A stretch of DNA of 64,000 nt from a virus. A program made the position numbers and the translations under genes. Of this stretch, positions 1-7,810 are shown in pieces (the stretch's first letter is position 1; each line of letters begins with the position of its first letter). The DNA lies in IMG/VR virus record IMGVR_UViG_3300005471_000012, positions 27,149-91,148 of that record. One strand, given 5' to 3'. The notes beneath the pieces were generated by a model, which did not search any database, had not been told where the DNA came from, and saw nothing but the letters and a program-made list of their open reading frames with translations.

Positions 1-123
1 CGGCTCCCGGGTCACGTGCCGGATGTCAAGGCCGGCGGCACCGATCGAGCCAAGGCCGATCGCCCCGCTGCCGGGGCTGGCCAGCTTGCTGCGCCGTGTC
101 ATCGTCTCGCCGCCTCCCGTCAT
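1..123 (-). CDS. 5' end of an unidentified gene (partial)
   Basis: An ATG at 123 reads left with no stop to the window edge, giving 41 residues that begin MTGGGETMTRRSK and are rich in Gly and Ser. An excellent ribosome binding site (AAGGAGGG on the minus strand, about 134-141) precedes it, and promoter 202-230 points at it with a leader of roughly 70 bases. This supports a real gene, but too little is visible to assign a function. It is the first gene of a leftward unit that continues outside the window. Confidence 0.6.
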   Translation of the reverse strand, partial: MTGGGETMTRRSKLASPGSGAIGLGSIGAAGLDIRHVTREP

Positions 124-201
124 CGCGCCGCCGCCCTCCTTGATCACGATATGCCATCGGGTTAATGGCGTCGGGGCCGACCCGGACGCGCCGCTACGCC
201 G

Positions 202-230
202 ATGATACGCGATTCTGATAACGCTGTCTA
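202..230 (-). promoter_or_regulatory. Repeated sigma70-like promoter, copy 1
   Basis: On the minus strand: -35 TAGACA, 17-bp spacer, -10 TATCAT. It drives the leftward gene starting at 123. The same architecture occurs five more times in the minus arm. The spacer is the most divergent of the set. It lies in the 130-bp gap between that gene and the rightward terminase genes. Confidence 0.75.
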
Positions 231-253
231 GTATCCTCCGAGGAGGTGCCGCC

Positions 254-787
254 ATGCCGCGCAGCCGCACCGTCGCCGATCGTGAACGCGATGCCAAAGC
301 CCTGTCCCTGCGCGCCCGCGGGTACACGCACCGGCAGATTTCCGCGCAGCTCGGCTGGAAATCACCCGCGTCCGCCGTCGGCGCCTGCACCCGCGCCATG
401 CAGGACATGTACCGGGAGGATATAGACAAATGGCGCCAGATTGAGCTGGACAAGCTCGATGACCTGACCCGCGAGGCCTGGGACGCGATGCAGGAAGCCC
501 ACTACCTCGTCTCCCAGGGCAAGGTGGTCAAGGACGACGACGGCACGATGCTCGTCAACGCCGTCGACAAAGTCAGCCAGCTCGGCACGCTTCTGCTGAA
601 GATCAGCGAGTCCCGCCGAAAGCTGCTCGGCATCGACGCCCCGCCGCAGAAGGCGCCGACGCCCGATAATCTTGATGCCGAGATCGAGACGCTGGTCAAG
701 CAGCTTTCGGGTCTGGGCGACGTGCCGAAGCAGGTGGCGGACGGCACGGTGGCCGCTATCGAGAGCGCGGCCCCGCCGGGGGCCTGA
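254..787 (+). CDS. Terminase small subunit (putative)
   Basis: 177 residues, ATG preceded by AGGAGG. The N-terminal 10-45 region reads as a helix-turn-helix (RARGYTHRQISAQLGW), expected for the DNA-recognition domain of a terminase small subunit; the rest is helical with a charged C-terminus. Position directly upstream of the large subunit is the main support. The family itself is too divergent to recognise by eye, so a different DNA-binding protein cannot be excluded. Confidence 0.7.
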   Translation: MPRSRTVADRERDAKALSLRARGYTHRQISAQLGWKSPASAVGACTRAMQDMYREDIDKWRQIELDKLDDLTREAWDAMQEAHYLVSQGKVVKDDDGTMLVNAVDKVSQLGTLLLKISESRRKLLGIDAPPQKAPTPDNLDAEIETLVKQLSGLGDVPKQVADGTVAAIESAAPPGA

Positions 788-794
788 GGCCGCA

Positions 795-3302
795 GTGCCG
801 CAGCCATCGTGGGATCAGCTTCCGCCTCATGCGAAGCAGCAGCTCCGCGACCGGCTCGCGGCTGAGCTGGCGGTGCGGCGCAGTACCACCCCCCGGCCGT
901 GGCGGAAGCTGGCGCGGCCGAAGCAGCTGCCGCCGGACGACCCGCGGCACTGCCTGCCGGATGCGAACGGCTACAAATGCGGGTGCGACAAGCCCGATAT
1001 GACCTTCAATGTCTGGCTCGTGATGGCCGGGCGCGGGCTGGGCAAAACGTGGCAAGGCGCCCAGTGGCTAACGGAACAGGCAATTCGGTATCCAGGGACA
1101 GAGTGGGCCGTGGTGGCCCCAACCTTCAGGGACGTGCGCAAAACGGCTATAGAGGGCACAACGGGCATTCTGGCAGCACTCCAGCCGGGCGAGCTGGCCA
1201 GCTATCACCGCAACGAGCTGATGATCACCCTCGCGGGAGGGTCCCACCTGTTCGGCTACTCGGCCGATAATCCGGAGCGCCTGCGGGGCGCCAACCTGTC
1301 CGGTGCATGGTGCGTCGCCCGGGGGGAACCCGTACTCACATCTCGCGGGCCCGTGCCGATTGAGGACGTGCGACCCGGCATGAGGGTGTGGACGCGGCAG
1401 GGATGGCGCCGGGTGCTCGCGCAGCGGCTGATGGCCCGCGCCGCGCCCGTTGTGCGCGTCGTTACAGACGGAGGGGCGAGCGTCCGGGTCACGGCAGGCC
1501 ACCGGATTTGGACGCAACACGCCGGGTGGATGGAAGCACGAACGCTGGCCCCTGGCGATATTCTTAATGTATGGAATTCGCCTACGGGCCACCGGCCTGG
1601 ATCGAATGGGAGGGCGTCCGCTTCTATCGCCGCAGCAAGAGCGGCCATTACGCGGATCGCACCGGCTGCCTGCTTCACGTCGCCGTCTGGGAGCGCGCCC
1701 ATAAGCGACGGATACCTGACGGCCACGCTGTGCATCACAAGGACGAAGATAAGGTCAACAACGGCGCCGGCAACCTCGAACTGCTCACCAAGGCCGAGCA
1801 CACCAGGCACCATAACCTCACCGAGCCCCGCGGCATTGCCGTCCTCGCCACAGCCGAGCGGTCCGGCATATCGCGCAACTCATGGGCCAACCGGCCGGAG
1901 CGCGATTTCGCCTGTAACGTCTGCGGCACCTCGTTCAAATCCAAGGGCCAGCGGGCCATGTACTGCTCGCCCAACTGCCGCGCCGCCGCCTTCCGCGCTG
2001 ATCACCGCAAACGCGGACAGGACGCGCTGGCCGACCGGCAATGCGAATGGTGCGGCGACAGCTTCACCCCGCCAGACCGGCGCACCGTCTATTGCGGCCC
2101 CGCCTGCCGCCAGAGGGCAGGAGACGGCGCGAAGCGCGCCCGCAACCGCGCACGGCTGGGAATTCCGGCCTGCGCAGCCTGCGGCAACCTGTTCACCCCC
2201 AAGGACGGTCGCCAGCGATTCTGCTCCGGTCTCTGCCGTCAGCGGCATGCGCGTCGCGAGGCTCGAGCCCGCTGGGCGGGCTGACGTATACGACCTCCAG
2301 GTCGAGGGCGTTCACGAGTTCGTCGTCGGCCGCATCCTGGTCCATAACTGCGATGAGCTAGGTTCGTGGCGGTACCCGCAGACCTGGTACGAGGGCCTCA
2401 TGCCCGCCTTGCGGGTAGGCGAGTTCCCCCGGGTGGTCGTCACGACGACCCCCCGACTCGTCCCGCTGATCAGGGACCTGGTCGGCCGCGATGACGGCTC
2501 TGTGCACATTACCCGCGGGTCGACGTGGGAGAACGCCGACAACCTGTCTGCGGCGGCGCTCGCGGAACTCCGGCACCGCTACGGCGGCACGAGGCTGGGC
2601 CGGCAAGAGCTCGAAGGCGAGCTCCTCGAGGACGTTGATGGCGCACTGTGGGCCCGCGATGACATTGACGCGGCCCGCGTGAAGCTCGGCGAGGTGCCGC
2701 AGCTGCACCGCGTCGTCGTCGCGATCGACCCGGCCACCACGTCGGGCGAGGATTCCGACCAGACGGGCATCGTGGTCGTCGGGGAGGGCCCGGGCGGGCA
2801 CGGCTACGTGCTGGCCGACCTGACGTTCCGGGGCACCCCGGATGCGACGATGCGCAAGGCGGTCGGCGCCTACCATCAGTACCAGGCCGACTCGGTCGTG
2901 GCAGAGGTCAACAACGGCGGGGATTACATCCGGTCCCTGCTGCGGACCGTTGACCCGCAGATCCCGTACCGGTCGGTGCGGGCGACCCGCGGCAAGCGGA
3001 CCCGGGCCGAGCCGGTGTCTGCGCTGTACGAACAGCGCAGAATGCACCATGTCGGGGTGTTCCCGGAGCTAGAGGACGAGATGTGCTCGTGGACTCCGGA
3101 TAGCCTCCTGGGCAGCCCGGACCGCATGGACGCACTTGTCTGGGGGTGTACCGAGCTGCGCGGCCTGTCGGTCGGCTCGTGGCGTGAAGCATACGGCGTG
3201 ATCATTTGCGCTACCTGCCAGGAGCCATACATGCCGGAAGGCAAGACGGCCTGCCCGTGGTGCGGCGCCGACGTTCCGGGTGAGGCCGAGGTGCCAGCGT
3301 GA
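795..3302 (+). CDS. terL: Terminase large subunit precursor, interrupted by an intein
   Basis: ATP-driven DNA packaging motor and headful nuclease. The GTG at 795 follows the small-subunit stop by 7 bases and fits the family start better than upstream codons. Precursor 835 residues. Walker A GRGLGKT lies near residues 79-85. The Walker B acids DE follow directly on the intein junction (GAW / CDELGSW). The RNase-H-like nuclease shows VVAIDPATTSGED and later SPDRMDALVW. Residues 173-518 are an intein; removing it gives a 489-residue protein, normal for TerL. The C-terminus carries a CxxC...CxxC zinc ribbon (CATCQEPY...CPWCGADVP), unusual for the family. The stop overlaps the next start (GTGA). 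Confidence 0.93.
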   Translation: MPQPSWDQLPPHAKQQLRDRLAAELAVRRSTTPRPWRKLARPKQLPPDDPRHCLPDANGYKCGCDKPDMTFNVWLVMAGRGLGKTWQGAQWLTEQAIRYPGTEWAVVAPTFRDVRKTAIEGTTGILAALQPGELASYHRNELMITLAGGSHLFGYSADNPERLRGANLSGAWCVARGEPVLTSRGPVPIEDVRPGMRVWTRQGWRRVLAQRLMARAAPVVRVVTDGGASVRVTAGHRIWTQHAGWMEARTLAPGDILNVWNSPTGHRPGSNGRASASIAAARAAITRIAPAACFTSPSGSAPISDGYLTATLCITRTKIRSTTAPATSNCSPRPSTPGTITSPSPAALPSSPQPSGPAYRATHGPTGRSAISPVTSAAPRSNPRASGPCTARPTAAPPPSALITANADRTRWPTGNANGAATASPRQTGAPSIAAPPAARGQETARSAPATAHGWEFRPAQPAATCSPPRTVASDSAPVSAVSGMRVARLEPAGRADVYDLQVEGVHEFVVGRILVHNCDELGSWRYPQTWYEGLMPALRVGEFPRVVVTTTPRLVPLIRDLVGRDDGSVHITRGSTWENADNLSAAALAELRHRYGGTRLGRQELEGELLEDVDGALWARDDIDAARVKLGEVPQLHRVVVAIDPATTSGEDSDQTGIVVVGEGPGGHGYVLADLTFRGTPDATMRKAVGAYHQYQADSVVAEVNNGGDYIRSLLRTVDPQIPYRSVRATRGKRTRAEPVSALYEQRRMHHVGVFPELEDEMCSWTPDSLLGSPDRMDALVWGCTELRGLSVGSWREAYGVIICATCQEPYMPEGKTACPWCGADVPGEAEVPA
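1311..2348 (+). mobile_element. Intein in TerL, inserted at the Walker B motif
   Basis: Block A is CVARGEPVLTSRGPV at the N-terminus. Block B is VRVTAGHRIWT, with the Thr and His of the TxxH motif. Block F is VYDLQVEGVHEFVVGR, and the end is ILVHN followed by Cys+1 of the C-extein. Cys1, penultimate His, terminal Asn and Cys+1 are all present, so splicing competence is expected. The insertion point next to the catalytic Asp-Glu is a typical conserved-site choice for inteins. The 346-residue intein has splicing halves of about 86 and 35-40 residues; the roughly 220 residues between them are Ala/Pro/Ser/Thr-rich, without a recognisable domain. The same DNA encodes an HNH protein in another frame (1571-2284). 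Confidence 0.9.
1571..2284 (+). CDS. HNH homing endonuclease nested in the intein in another frame
   Basis: 237 residues starting ATG at 1571; a TAA at 1565-1567 closes the frame immediately upstream, so it has its own start. Residues about 55-80 contain the HNH core (HAVHHKDEDKVNNGAGNLEL). Three treble-clef-like zinc fingers follow, each CxxC plus YCSxxCR-type (CNVCGTSF...YCSPNCR, CEWCGDSF...YCGPACR, CAACGNLF...FCSGLCR), fitting a DNA-recognition arm. No good ribosome binding site is visible. Its stop lies inside the coding sequence of the C-terminal splicing block. Likely role: cleaving intein-free terL alleles for homing. Confidence 0.88.
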   Translation: MEFAYGPPAWIEWEGVRFYRRSKSGHYADRTGCLLHVAVWERAHKRRIPDGHAVHHKDEDKVNNGAGNLELLTKAEHTRHHNLTEPRGIAVLATAERSGISRNSWANRPERDFACNVCGTSFKSKGQRAMYCSPNCRAAAFRADHRKRGQDALADRQCEWCGDSFTPPDRRTVYCGPACRQRAGDGAKRARNRARLGIPACAACGNLFTPKDGRQRFCSGLCRQRHARREARARWAG

Positions 3303-3598
3303 CGCGAACCCCGGGCACCGGCACCTGGACCGAGGCGTACACGCCCCCTGCGCGGACCTACACGGGCGTCTGCAAGGGCGGCCCGGCGGACGGGCAGCGT
3401 CATACCCTCCCGGCCCGGCTGCCCCCGCAGGTGCGGTTCTACGCCCTCCCGGAGGCCCGCCGCGGCCGGTCCGTGGTCCTGTCCAGGTACGTGCTGATTG
3501 GCATGTTCACGGCCGGGGAACTGACGTACAACTACCAGGGGACTTACGAAAAGCCCGGCCCGGTACTCGGCGACAAGGCCAACCCCGCATGGTCGTGA
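3299..3598 (+). CDS. Hypothetical protein, 99 residues
   Basis: GTG start overlaps the TerL stop by four bases, indicating translational coupling. The sequence alternates short beta-prone segments (RSVVLSRYVLIGMF, ELTYNYQGTYE) without a motif I recognise. It ends inside the start of the downstream HNH gene. Position suggests a small packaging-region accessory, but that is a guess. Confidence 0.75.
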   Translation: MTRTPGTGTWTEAYTPPARTYTGVCKGGPADGQRHTLPARLPPQVRFYALPEARRGRSVVLSRYVLIGMFTAGELTYNYQGTYEKPGPVLGDKANPAWS

Positions 3599-4263
3599 CC
3601 GCCGTGACGGCGAAGACGTGCCCACGGTGCGGCCTCGACAAGCCGCTTAGCTACTTCCACCGCGACGACAGTCGGCGCGATGGCCTGCAGCCCTACTGCA
3701 GGAAGTGCAAGCGGGAACTCGGCAGGGCGCTAGCAGCCGGCCGCGCCGCCCGGCCGGCGGAAGTCGACCTGACCACTACCAAGCGATGCTGTCGCTGCGG
3801 CGAGACGAAGGCGCTAGCCGAGTTCCACCGGAACCGCCGGACTGCGCACGGCGTCCAGACTTACTGCAAGCCCTGCATGAAAACGGTCAACAAGGCATGG
3901 TCCGAAGCTCACCCTCGCCGACGGCAGGAGATCAGTCGGCAGGCTGCCGAGCGGCGCTGGGAGAAACGGCTGCTAGCAGCAGCCGGCCGCCGCGCCGCCC
4001 GCGACGGGATCGCGTTCACGATCACCGAGGCCGACGTCACCATCCCGGAGACCTGCCCCGTCCTGGGCATGCCGCTTGTGATGGGTCACGGCCGGCACGG
4101 ACCTGATAGCGCCAGCCTCGACAAGATCGACCCAATGCTCGGCTACATCCCCGGAAACGTGCACGTCATCAGCTTGCGGGCAAACATGCTCAAGTCGAAC
4201 GCAACCCCCGGCGAACTGCTGAAACTCGCCGAATGGGTCTTGCAAGGAGAATCCCCCAGATAA
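3589..4263 (+). CDS. Zinc-ribbon HNH endonuclease
   Basis: 224 residues. Two tandem zinc ribbons open the protein: CPRCGLDKPLSYFHR...YCRKCK and CCRCGETKALAEFHR...YCKPCM. A basic helical linker leads to a C-terminal HNH-type nuclease with CPVLGMPL, SLDKIDPMLGYIPGN and VISLRANMLK, as in recombination-endonuclease-VII-like and homing HNH proteins. It overlaps the upstream gene by 10 bases, and ATG 3589 is the first start that keeps the whole ribbon. HNH proteins beside terminases are frequent and often assist packaging; a selfish free-standing homing role is equally possible. Confidence 0.88.
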   Translation: MVVTAVTAKTCPRCGLDKPLSYFHRDDSRRDGLQPYCRKCKRELGRALAAGRAARPAEVDLTTTKRCCRCGETKALAEFHRNRRTAHGVQTYCKPCMKTVNKAWSEAHPRRRQEISRQAAERRWEKRLLAAAGRRAARDGIAFTITEADVTIPETCPVLGMPLVMGHGRHGPDSASLDKIDPMLGYIPGNVHVISLRANMLKSNATPGELLKLAEWVLQGESPR

Positions 4264-4279
4264 GGGGGGGCGCTCAGGG

Positions 4280-4429
4280 ATGGGTGTCCGGCCTGGCAAA
4301 CGCTGCGGCGGCAAGGCCGGCGGGCGGCCACAGCCCGGAAGTGGCTCCCTGCCCTCCCGTCGTCACGGTAAAAGCCGGCGGGGCGCCAGCCGCCTGCGCG
4401 GCTGGCGTCCCGTCAGCCACGGCAACTGA
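4280..4429 (+). CDS. Possible 49-residue basic peptide
   Basis: An ATG nine bases after a GGGGGGG tract opens a frame rich in Arg, Gly and Ser (GKRCGGKAGGRP, RRHGKSRRGASR) that ends 12 bases before the next gene. It fills an otherwise empty 180-base gap. Composition could equally come from chance in GC-rich DNA, and an inverted repeat lies inside it. Confidence 0.3.
   Translation: MGVRPGKRCGGKAGGRPQPGSGSLPSRRHGKSRRGASRLRGWRPVSHGN
4384..4407 (+). repeat. Perfect 9-bp stem-loop
   Basis: CGCCAGCCG (4384-4392) pairs with CGGCTGGCG (4399-4407) around a six-base loop. No T tract follows, so a processing or attenuation hairpin is more likely than an intrinsic terminator. Confidence 0.5.
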
Positions 4430-4441
4430 AAGGCTGGCCAG

Positions 4442-4636
4442 ATGGCAGACGCAACCGCCGCGAAGGTGATCGCAGCGCTCCGCACCCGGTCCGACGCCCT
4501 CCTGGCCGGCGCGCAGCATCTTTACGACAGCGAGATCACCGCCGGTGACCTGGCGATGGTGCCGGTCATGCGGGAGCTAGCCGGCGAATTCTCCGCCCTG
4601 GCGCGCGAGATCGAAGGCCTCGCGGACGGGAAGTAA
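4442..4636 (+). CDS. Small helical hypothetical protein
   Basis: 64 residues, ATG preceded by GAAAGG. Almost entirely helical (KVIAALRTRSDALLAGAQHL, MRELAGEFSALAREIEGL) with heptad-like hydrophobics. No known family recognised. It sits between the terminase group and the 126-residue gene. Confidence 0.7.
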   Translation: MADATAAKVIAALRTRSDALLAGAQHLYDSEITAGDLAMVPVMRELAGEFSALAREIEGLADGK

Positions 4637-4665
4637 GCAATGGCCGGCGCCGTGACGGGGGCAAC

Positions 4666-5046
4666 GTGACCTGGGACGGTGACCTGGACGCCACGCCGCT
4701 CAGCGAGGACATGGCCCCGGCTGAGATCAACCGGGTGATGATCGCGACCCGGCGGATCGCGTGGGCCAAAGTCAGCGAGCTGCGGGACCTGGCGGCCCGG
4801 AAAGCTGAGGCGAAACGCGCGGCGAAAGTCGCTTACGCGAAAGCGCTGCTTTCCGCGGACGGCCCGGTGGAGATCCGCAAAGCACATGCGGTGATCGCCG
4901 CGGCGGACGCGCAGTTTGACTACGACGTGGCCGAGGAACTGGTGACGGCGTGCCGGGAGGCGCTGGACGCCGTGCACGACGACTTCGAGGCGGTCCGCTC
5001 GATTAACGCCGACTACCGGGCCGAGCGGTCAGGCCGGGCTTCCTGA
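4666..5046 (+). CDS. Coiled-coil hypothetical protein
   Basis: 126 residues from GTG after GGGGGCAAC. A long charged helix (RKAEAKRAAKVAYAKALL, AVIAAADAQFDYDVAEELV) fits a coiled coil, seen in small phage virion or DNA-associated proteins. Last gene of the leftmost plus cluster; it converges on the minus-strand gene ending at 5097 across a 50-base gap with two 5-bp stems and no clear terminator. Confidence 0.75.
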   Translation: MTWDGDLDATPLSEDMAPAEINRVMIATRRIAWAKVSELRDLAARKAEAKRAAKVAYAKALLSADGPVEIRKAHAVIAAADAQFDYDVAEELVTACREALDAVHDDFEAVRSINADYRAERSGRAS

Positions 5047-5096
5047 GCGCGACCTGCATCCGGCTGGTGGCCGGCCTGACCGCAGCGCGTGCGGAT

Positions 5097-5723
5097 TCAG
5101 CGGTACAGGTTGCCCGGGTTGCGGTCGGTGACCATGCCCAGGATGTCGACCGGCACCAGCGCGGTAAGGTCCGGCGTGTCATCAGCAGCGGCGATGATCT
5201 CGCCGGACGGCCAGCCGCCCATGGGCAGGCTGAACAGGATGTTCCAGCCGGATCGGTCCAGCGGGCTGATCATCTCCACGAACCGCCGGGCCGGGCCCGA
5301 CATCTTGAAGCTGGGCGTCAGCTCCACTGGCGGGCCGCCCCGGCTGACCGGCTTGCCAGCGTCCCAGATGCTGCCGGAACCGTGCGGGCGCAGTTGCATG
5401 GCAATCGCCGGGCCGACCCGGATACCGGGCAGGTGGTCGACGTAGGACCAGATGGTGGGGTCCACGCAGGCCGCCAGCGGGTCATACACGTCATCGCCGA
5501 GGACGATCCATGAATGCTGGCTGCCGACACCGGGGGCGAATCCGCGGGCGATCCGCCCGGGGCCGAAGACGCCGGTGCGGAGAAGCCGCAGGGAGATGTG
5601 GTGGCAGCCATGGGCCCACTTGGCGAACGGGGTGTCGATAAGTTCGGCGAGACGGTCAGTATCGGCCGCGATGGCATGGAGTTGCACGAGCGTCAGGGGG
5701 GTTCTCGCGGCTGGCTGGGTCAT
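5097..5723 (-). CDS. Putative papain-fold-like protein
   Basis: 208 residues, ATG five bases after GGAGG. A Cys-His-His cluster (KWAHGCHHISLRLL) is followed by GVGSQHSWIVLGDDVYDP. A Cys, then a His beside Trp, then an Asp before Pro is the arrangement of papain- or transglutaminase-like catalytic sites. I have not identified the exact family and the enzymatic reading is inference. It is the promoter-distal gene of the unit starting at 10194-10222. Confidence 0.75.
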   Translation of the reverse strand: MTQPAARTPLTLVQLHAIAADTDRLAELIDTPFAKWAHGCHHISLRLLRTGVFGPGRIARGFAPGVGSQHSWIVLGDDVYDPLAACVDPTIWSYVDHLPGIRVGPAIAMQLRPHGSGSIWDAGKPVSRGGPPVELTPSFKMSGPARRFVEMISPLDRSGWNILFSLPMGGWPSGEIIAAADDTPDLTALVPVDILGMVTDRNPGNLYR

Positions 5724-5807
5724 CTTTCCTCCTAGTTAGTCCGGTCCGGGTGGGTCGGGTTCCCTGATCGCAGCGCGCACGGCGGACCCGTGAACGCTGG
5801 CGGCGGG

Positions 5808-6083
5808 TCAGCCGGCTAGGCGGGCCGCCGCGCCTGGTTCGCACAGGCAGCAAAGATCGCCGGGGGCGCGATCCGGATCCCGCCCGCAGCGCCACGAGCA
5901 CGGCTGGGAGATGCAGTCGCCGTAGGTGCGGTGAACGCGCTCGGTCTTCCAGCTCTGGTAGCCAATCCCGCCGGCGGGCGGTATTTTCCACTCCTGGTAG
6001 CGCGTGCCCGGCTCGATCGGCAGCCGGCAGCGGGAGCACCTGTGCCGCTGGCGAGCTGTCCGCTCGCAGACGATGGCGCTCAT
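5808..6083 (-). CDS. Cysteine-rich zinc-binding protein
   Basis: 91 residues; ATG overlaps the stop of the upstream gene (ATGA). CSRCRLPIEPG near the N-terminus and CISQPCSWRCG...CCLCEPG toward the C-terminus give at least four Cys pairs consistent with one or two zinc knuckles. RTARQRHRCSRC resembles small actinophage zinc proteins. No function can be assigned. Confidence 0.8.
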   Translation of the reverse strand: MSAIVCERTARQRHRCSRCRLPIEPGTRYQEWKIPPAGGIGYQSWKTERVHRTYGDCISQPCSWRCGRDPDRAPGDLCCLCEPGAAARLAG

Positions 6084-6637
6084 GGCGCGGCCAGGAGCGT
6101 GTCGATTTCCGCGATGCGGGCCGCGAGGCGCTTACGCTCGGCGGCCAGCGCGGCAATGTCAGCCTGCTCGCCGGTGATCGCGTATGTTCCCGGGTTCACG
6201 ACGCTGAGCGCGGCCCGGGGGATGTCCCGGATCTCGGCGATCACGTTGTAGTCGATAGCAAGCGCGGGGTTTTTCATGCTGCCGCCGCTGGACGGCACCC
6301 GGCCCTCGACGACAACGACGCCGTCCGCGAAGCGGACCCCTTGGTCGCGGCCTGGGCGCTCGGCGATCCGCCGCCCGGCGAACGTCGCGTGCTGATAGTC
6401 AGCGAAGTCCTTCAGCTTGATGCGAACGGTGACCAGGTCGGCCGCGTCGGCGGCGCAGCCGTCAGTGCCGAAGATTTCGCGGGCAAGGTCGCGTACCCGG
6501 TCTTCGTCACGGGCGTCGAACTGCCAGCTGGCCCCGTTCCACGACCCGCCCATGGGCTTGGCACGGTTGATGATGCCGGTGTTGTACGGGCAGGTTAGGG
6601 TGACGGTCGTGCCGTTGTTCTCAACGTTTACGTACAT
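6080..6637 (-). CDS. Hypothetical protein with HARP-like N-terminal motif
   Basis: 185 residues, AAGGGGA upstream. Residues 15-50 (YNTGIINRAKPMGGSWNGAS...WQFDARDEDRV) follow the pattern of the HARP-like annealing-helicase motif: hydrophobic strand, Gly, Trp, aromatic. The C-terminus is a short helical coil (LAAERKRLAARIAEIDTLL). The likeness is by eye only. If right, a single-strand or fork DNA contact would be expected. Confidence 0.78.
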   Translation of the reverse strand: MYVNVENNGTTVTLTCPYNTGIINRAKPMGGSWNGASWQFDARDEDRVRDLAREIFGTDGCAADAADLVTVRIKLKDFADYQHATFAGRRIAERPGRDQGVRFADGVVVVEGRVPSSGGSMKNPALAIDYNVIAEIRDIPRAALSVVNPGTYAITGEQADIAALAAERKRLAARIAEIDTLLAAP

Positions 6638-6652
6638 GGCATTCCCCTTTCT

Positions 6653-6970
6653 CTAGCTGTCGCTCCTGGCTGACTGGTGAGCCGGGCGGACCGAGGCCTG
6701 CCCGAGTGCGGTGAGTTCATAGACGGTATGCGTGCCCTCTGGCGCATGGGCCTCGCGGCAGCTGACGAGTTTCCGGCCGATCAGGTCGGCCAGGATCTTC
6801 TTGACGGCGTCTTCTTTCAGGGGGCTTTCGCCCGGCCGCCAGGCCATCCTGGTAATCTTGCGGGCGCTCGCGGGACGGCGGCGGGAGATGCTGTCAATGG
6901 CATTCATCACCCTCTCCGCCCGTGCGCGGACCACGACCTTGCTGGCATCGTGGTCATCGTTTGCGTACAT
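6653..6970 (-). CDS. Winged-helix-like small protein
   Basis: 105 residues. ITRMAWRPGESPLKEDAVKKILADLIGRKLVSCRE, split by two helices and followed by THTVYELTALGQ, reads as a winged helix with a beta wing, of the sort used in PadR/MarR-like regulators. Upstream AGCGAGGGG is close to the ATG. Role probably DNA binding. Confidence 0.75.
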   Translation of the reverse strand: MYANDDHDASKVVVRARAERVMNAIDSISRRRPASARKITRMAWRPGESPLKEDAVKKILADLIGRKLVSCREAHAPEGTHTVYELTALGQASVRPAHQSARSDS

Positions 6971-6979
6971 GTCCCCTCG

Positions 6980-7573
6980 CTAGCTGCCGGCCAGGTCGCT
7001 GGCACGTACGGTGATCCCCTCTTCGTCCCCGGCCGGGTCGTAGTCCCAGGCGAGCCATCCGGAGCCTTCCCGGAACACGCCGGGCTCGACTTCGCCGCCG
7101 GTCGTCACCTCGTGCTCCCGGTCTTCCGCGGTCTCGCCGTTCTCAAGCGGCTCGGCGAGACGGGCGAGCGCTTCCCGCAGGTTCCTCTCAAGCCGCCGGC
7201 GGATCTTCTGCCGCCCGTCGCGGATCTCTTCGGCGTGCGCGACGGCGAGCGCCTCGGCGCACAGGCTGATCGCCGCGCCGCTCGTGTCCGCCGCGGTGAA
7301 CCAGTCGACGGACAGCCACTCGCCGCAGCCATGTTGCTTGGACCACTCTTCGATCGCGCCGCCTTGCCCGGCGCCGGTGTCGAGCAGCACCGGGCAGCGG
7401 TCGATGACCCGGGCGACCGGCTGACCGCACTGCGGGCAGGTGTCACCGACCCGGTCGGCCCAGACGATCGCGTAGGCGAGATGCCCGCCGGTGACGATGT
7501 CGCGGCCGGCGAGGATCTCGGCGTGGATGCCCGGCGGCAGCTTCACGGTCACCTGATAGTCGTCATCGTTCAT
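6980..7573 (-). CDS. Hypothetical protein with CxxC pair
   Basis: About 197 residues; the second ATG (7573) is preferred because GGAGGGG sits six bases upstream of it and abuts the first ATG (7579). Contains CPQCGQPVARVIDRCPVLL and a later HGCGEW, then a long helix (EEIRDGRQKIRRRLERNLRE) and an acidic C-terminus. No family recognised. Confidence 0.8.
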   Translation of the reverse strand: MNDDDYQVTVKLPPGIHAEILAGRDIVTGGHLAYAIVWADRVGDTCPQCGQPVARVIDRCPVLLDTGAGQGGAIEEWSKQHGCGEWLSVDWFTAADTSGAAISLCAEALAVAHAEEIRDGRQKIRRRLERNLREALARLAEPLENGETAEDREHEVTTGGEVEPGVFREGSGWLAWDYDPAGDEEGITVRASDLAGS

Positions 7574-7591
7574 GATCATCCCCTCCGTTCG

Positions 7592-7810
7592 TTAGGCCGC
7601 GAGCTGGGAGGCGGGATACGGCCACCGCGCACCCTTCCTGCTGTTACAGGGCCAGCAGGCTGGCCGCTGATTCGCGGGCCACGCCGATCCACCGCGGGCA
7701 AGTGGCTTGACGTGATCCATTAGCGTGGCTGGTGCCTGGCACATCCAGCATCGGCCACCGTAGTAAGCCCAGCGAGCCGCCAGTTGCTCTGGCGTTGCGC
7801 TCCCTGCAGC
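7592..7810 (-). pseudogene. HNH endonuclease core without a start codon (frameshifted)
   Basis: Read leftward from 7810 this frame gives TPEQLAARWAYYGGRCWMCQ, then a DHVKPLARGGSAWPANQ segment and CWPCNSRKG, a textbook HNH (CxxC, DHV.PL..GG, N, CxxCN). It ends in TAA at 7594-7592. A TGA at 7813-7811 closes it upstream and no ATG, GTG or TTG precedes the HNH. It lies in the +1 frame relative to the gene starting at 8069, which runs into it. Either an indel broke an originally longer HNH gene, a +1 frameshift joins the two, or there is a sequence error. Confidence 0.7.

Noticed and set aside
1540-1575. Ribosomal frameshift joining the N-terminal splicing domain to the HNH
   Set aside because: No slippery heptamer is present and a TAA lies in the HNH frame just before its ATG.
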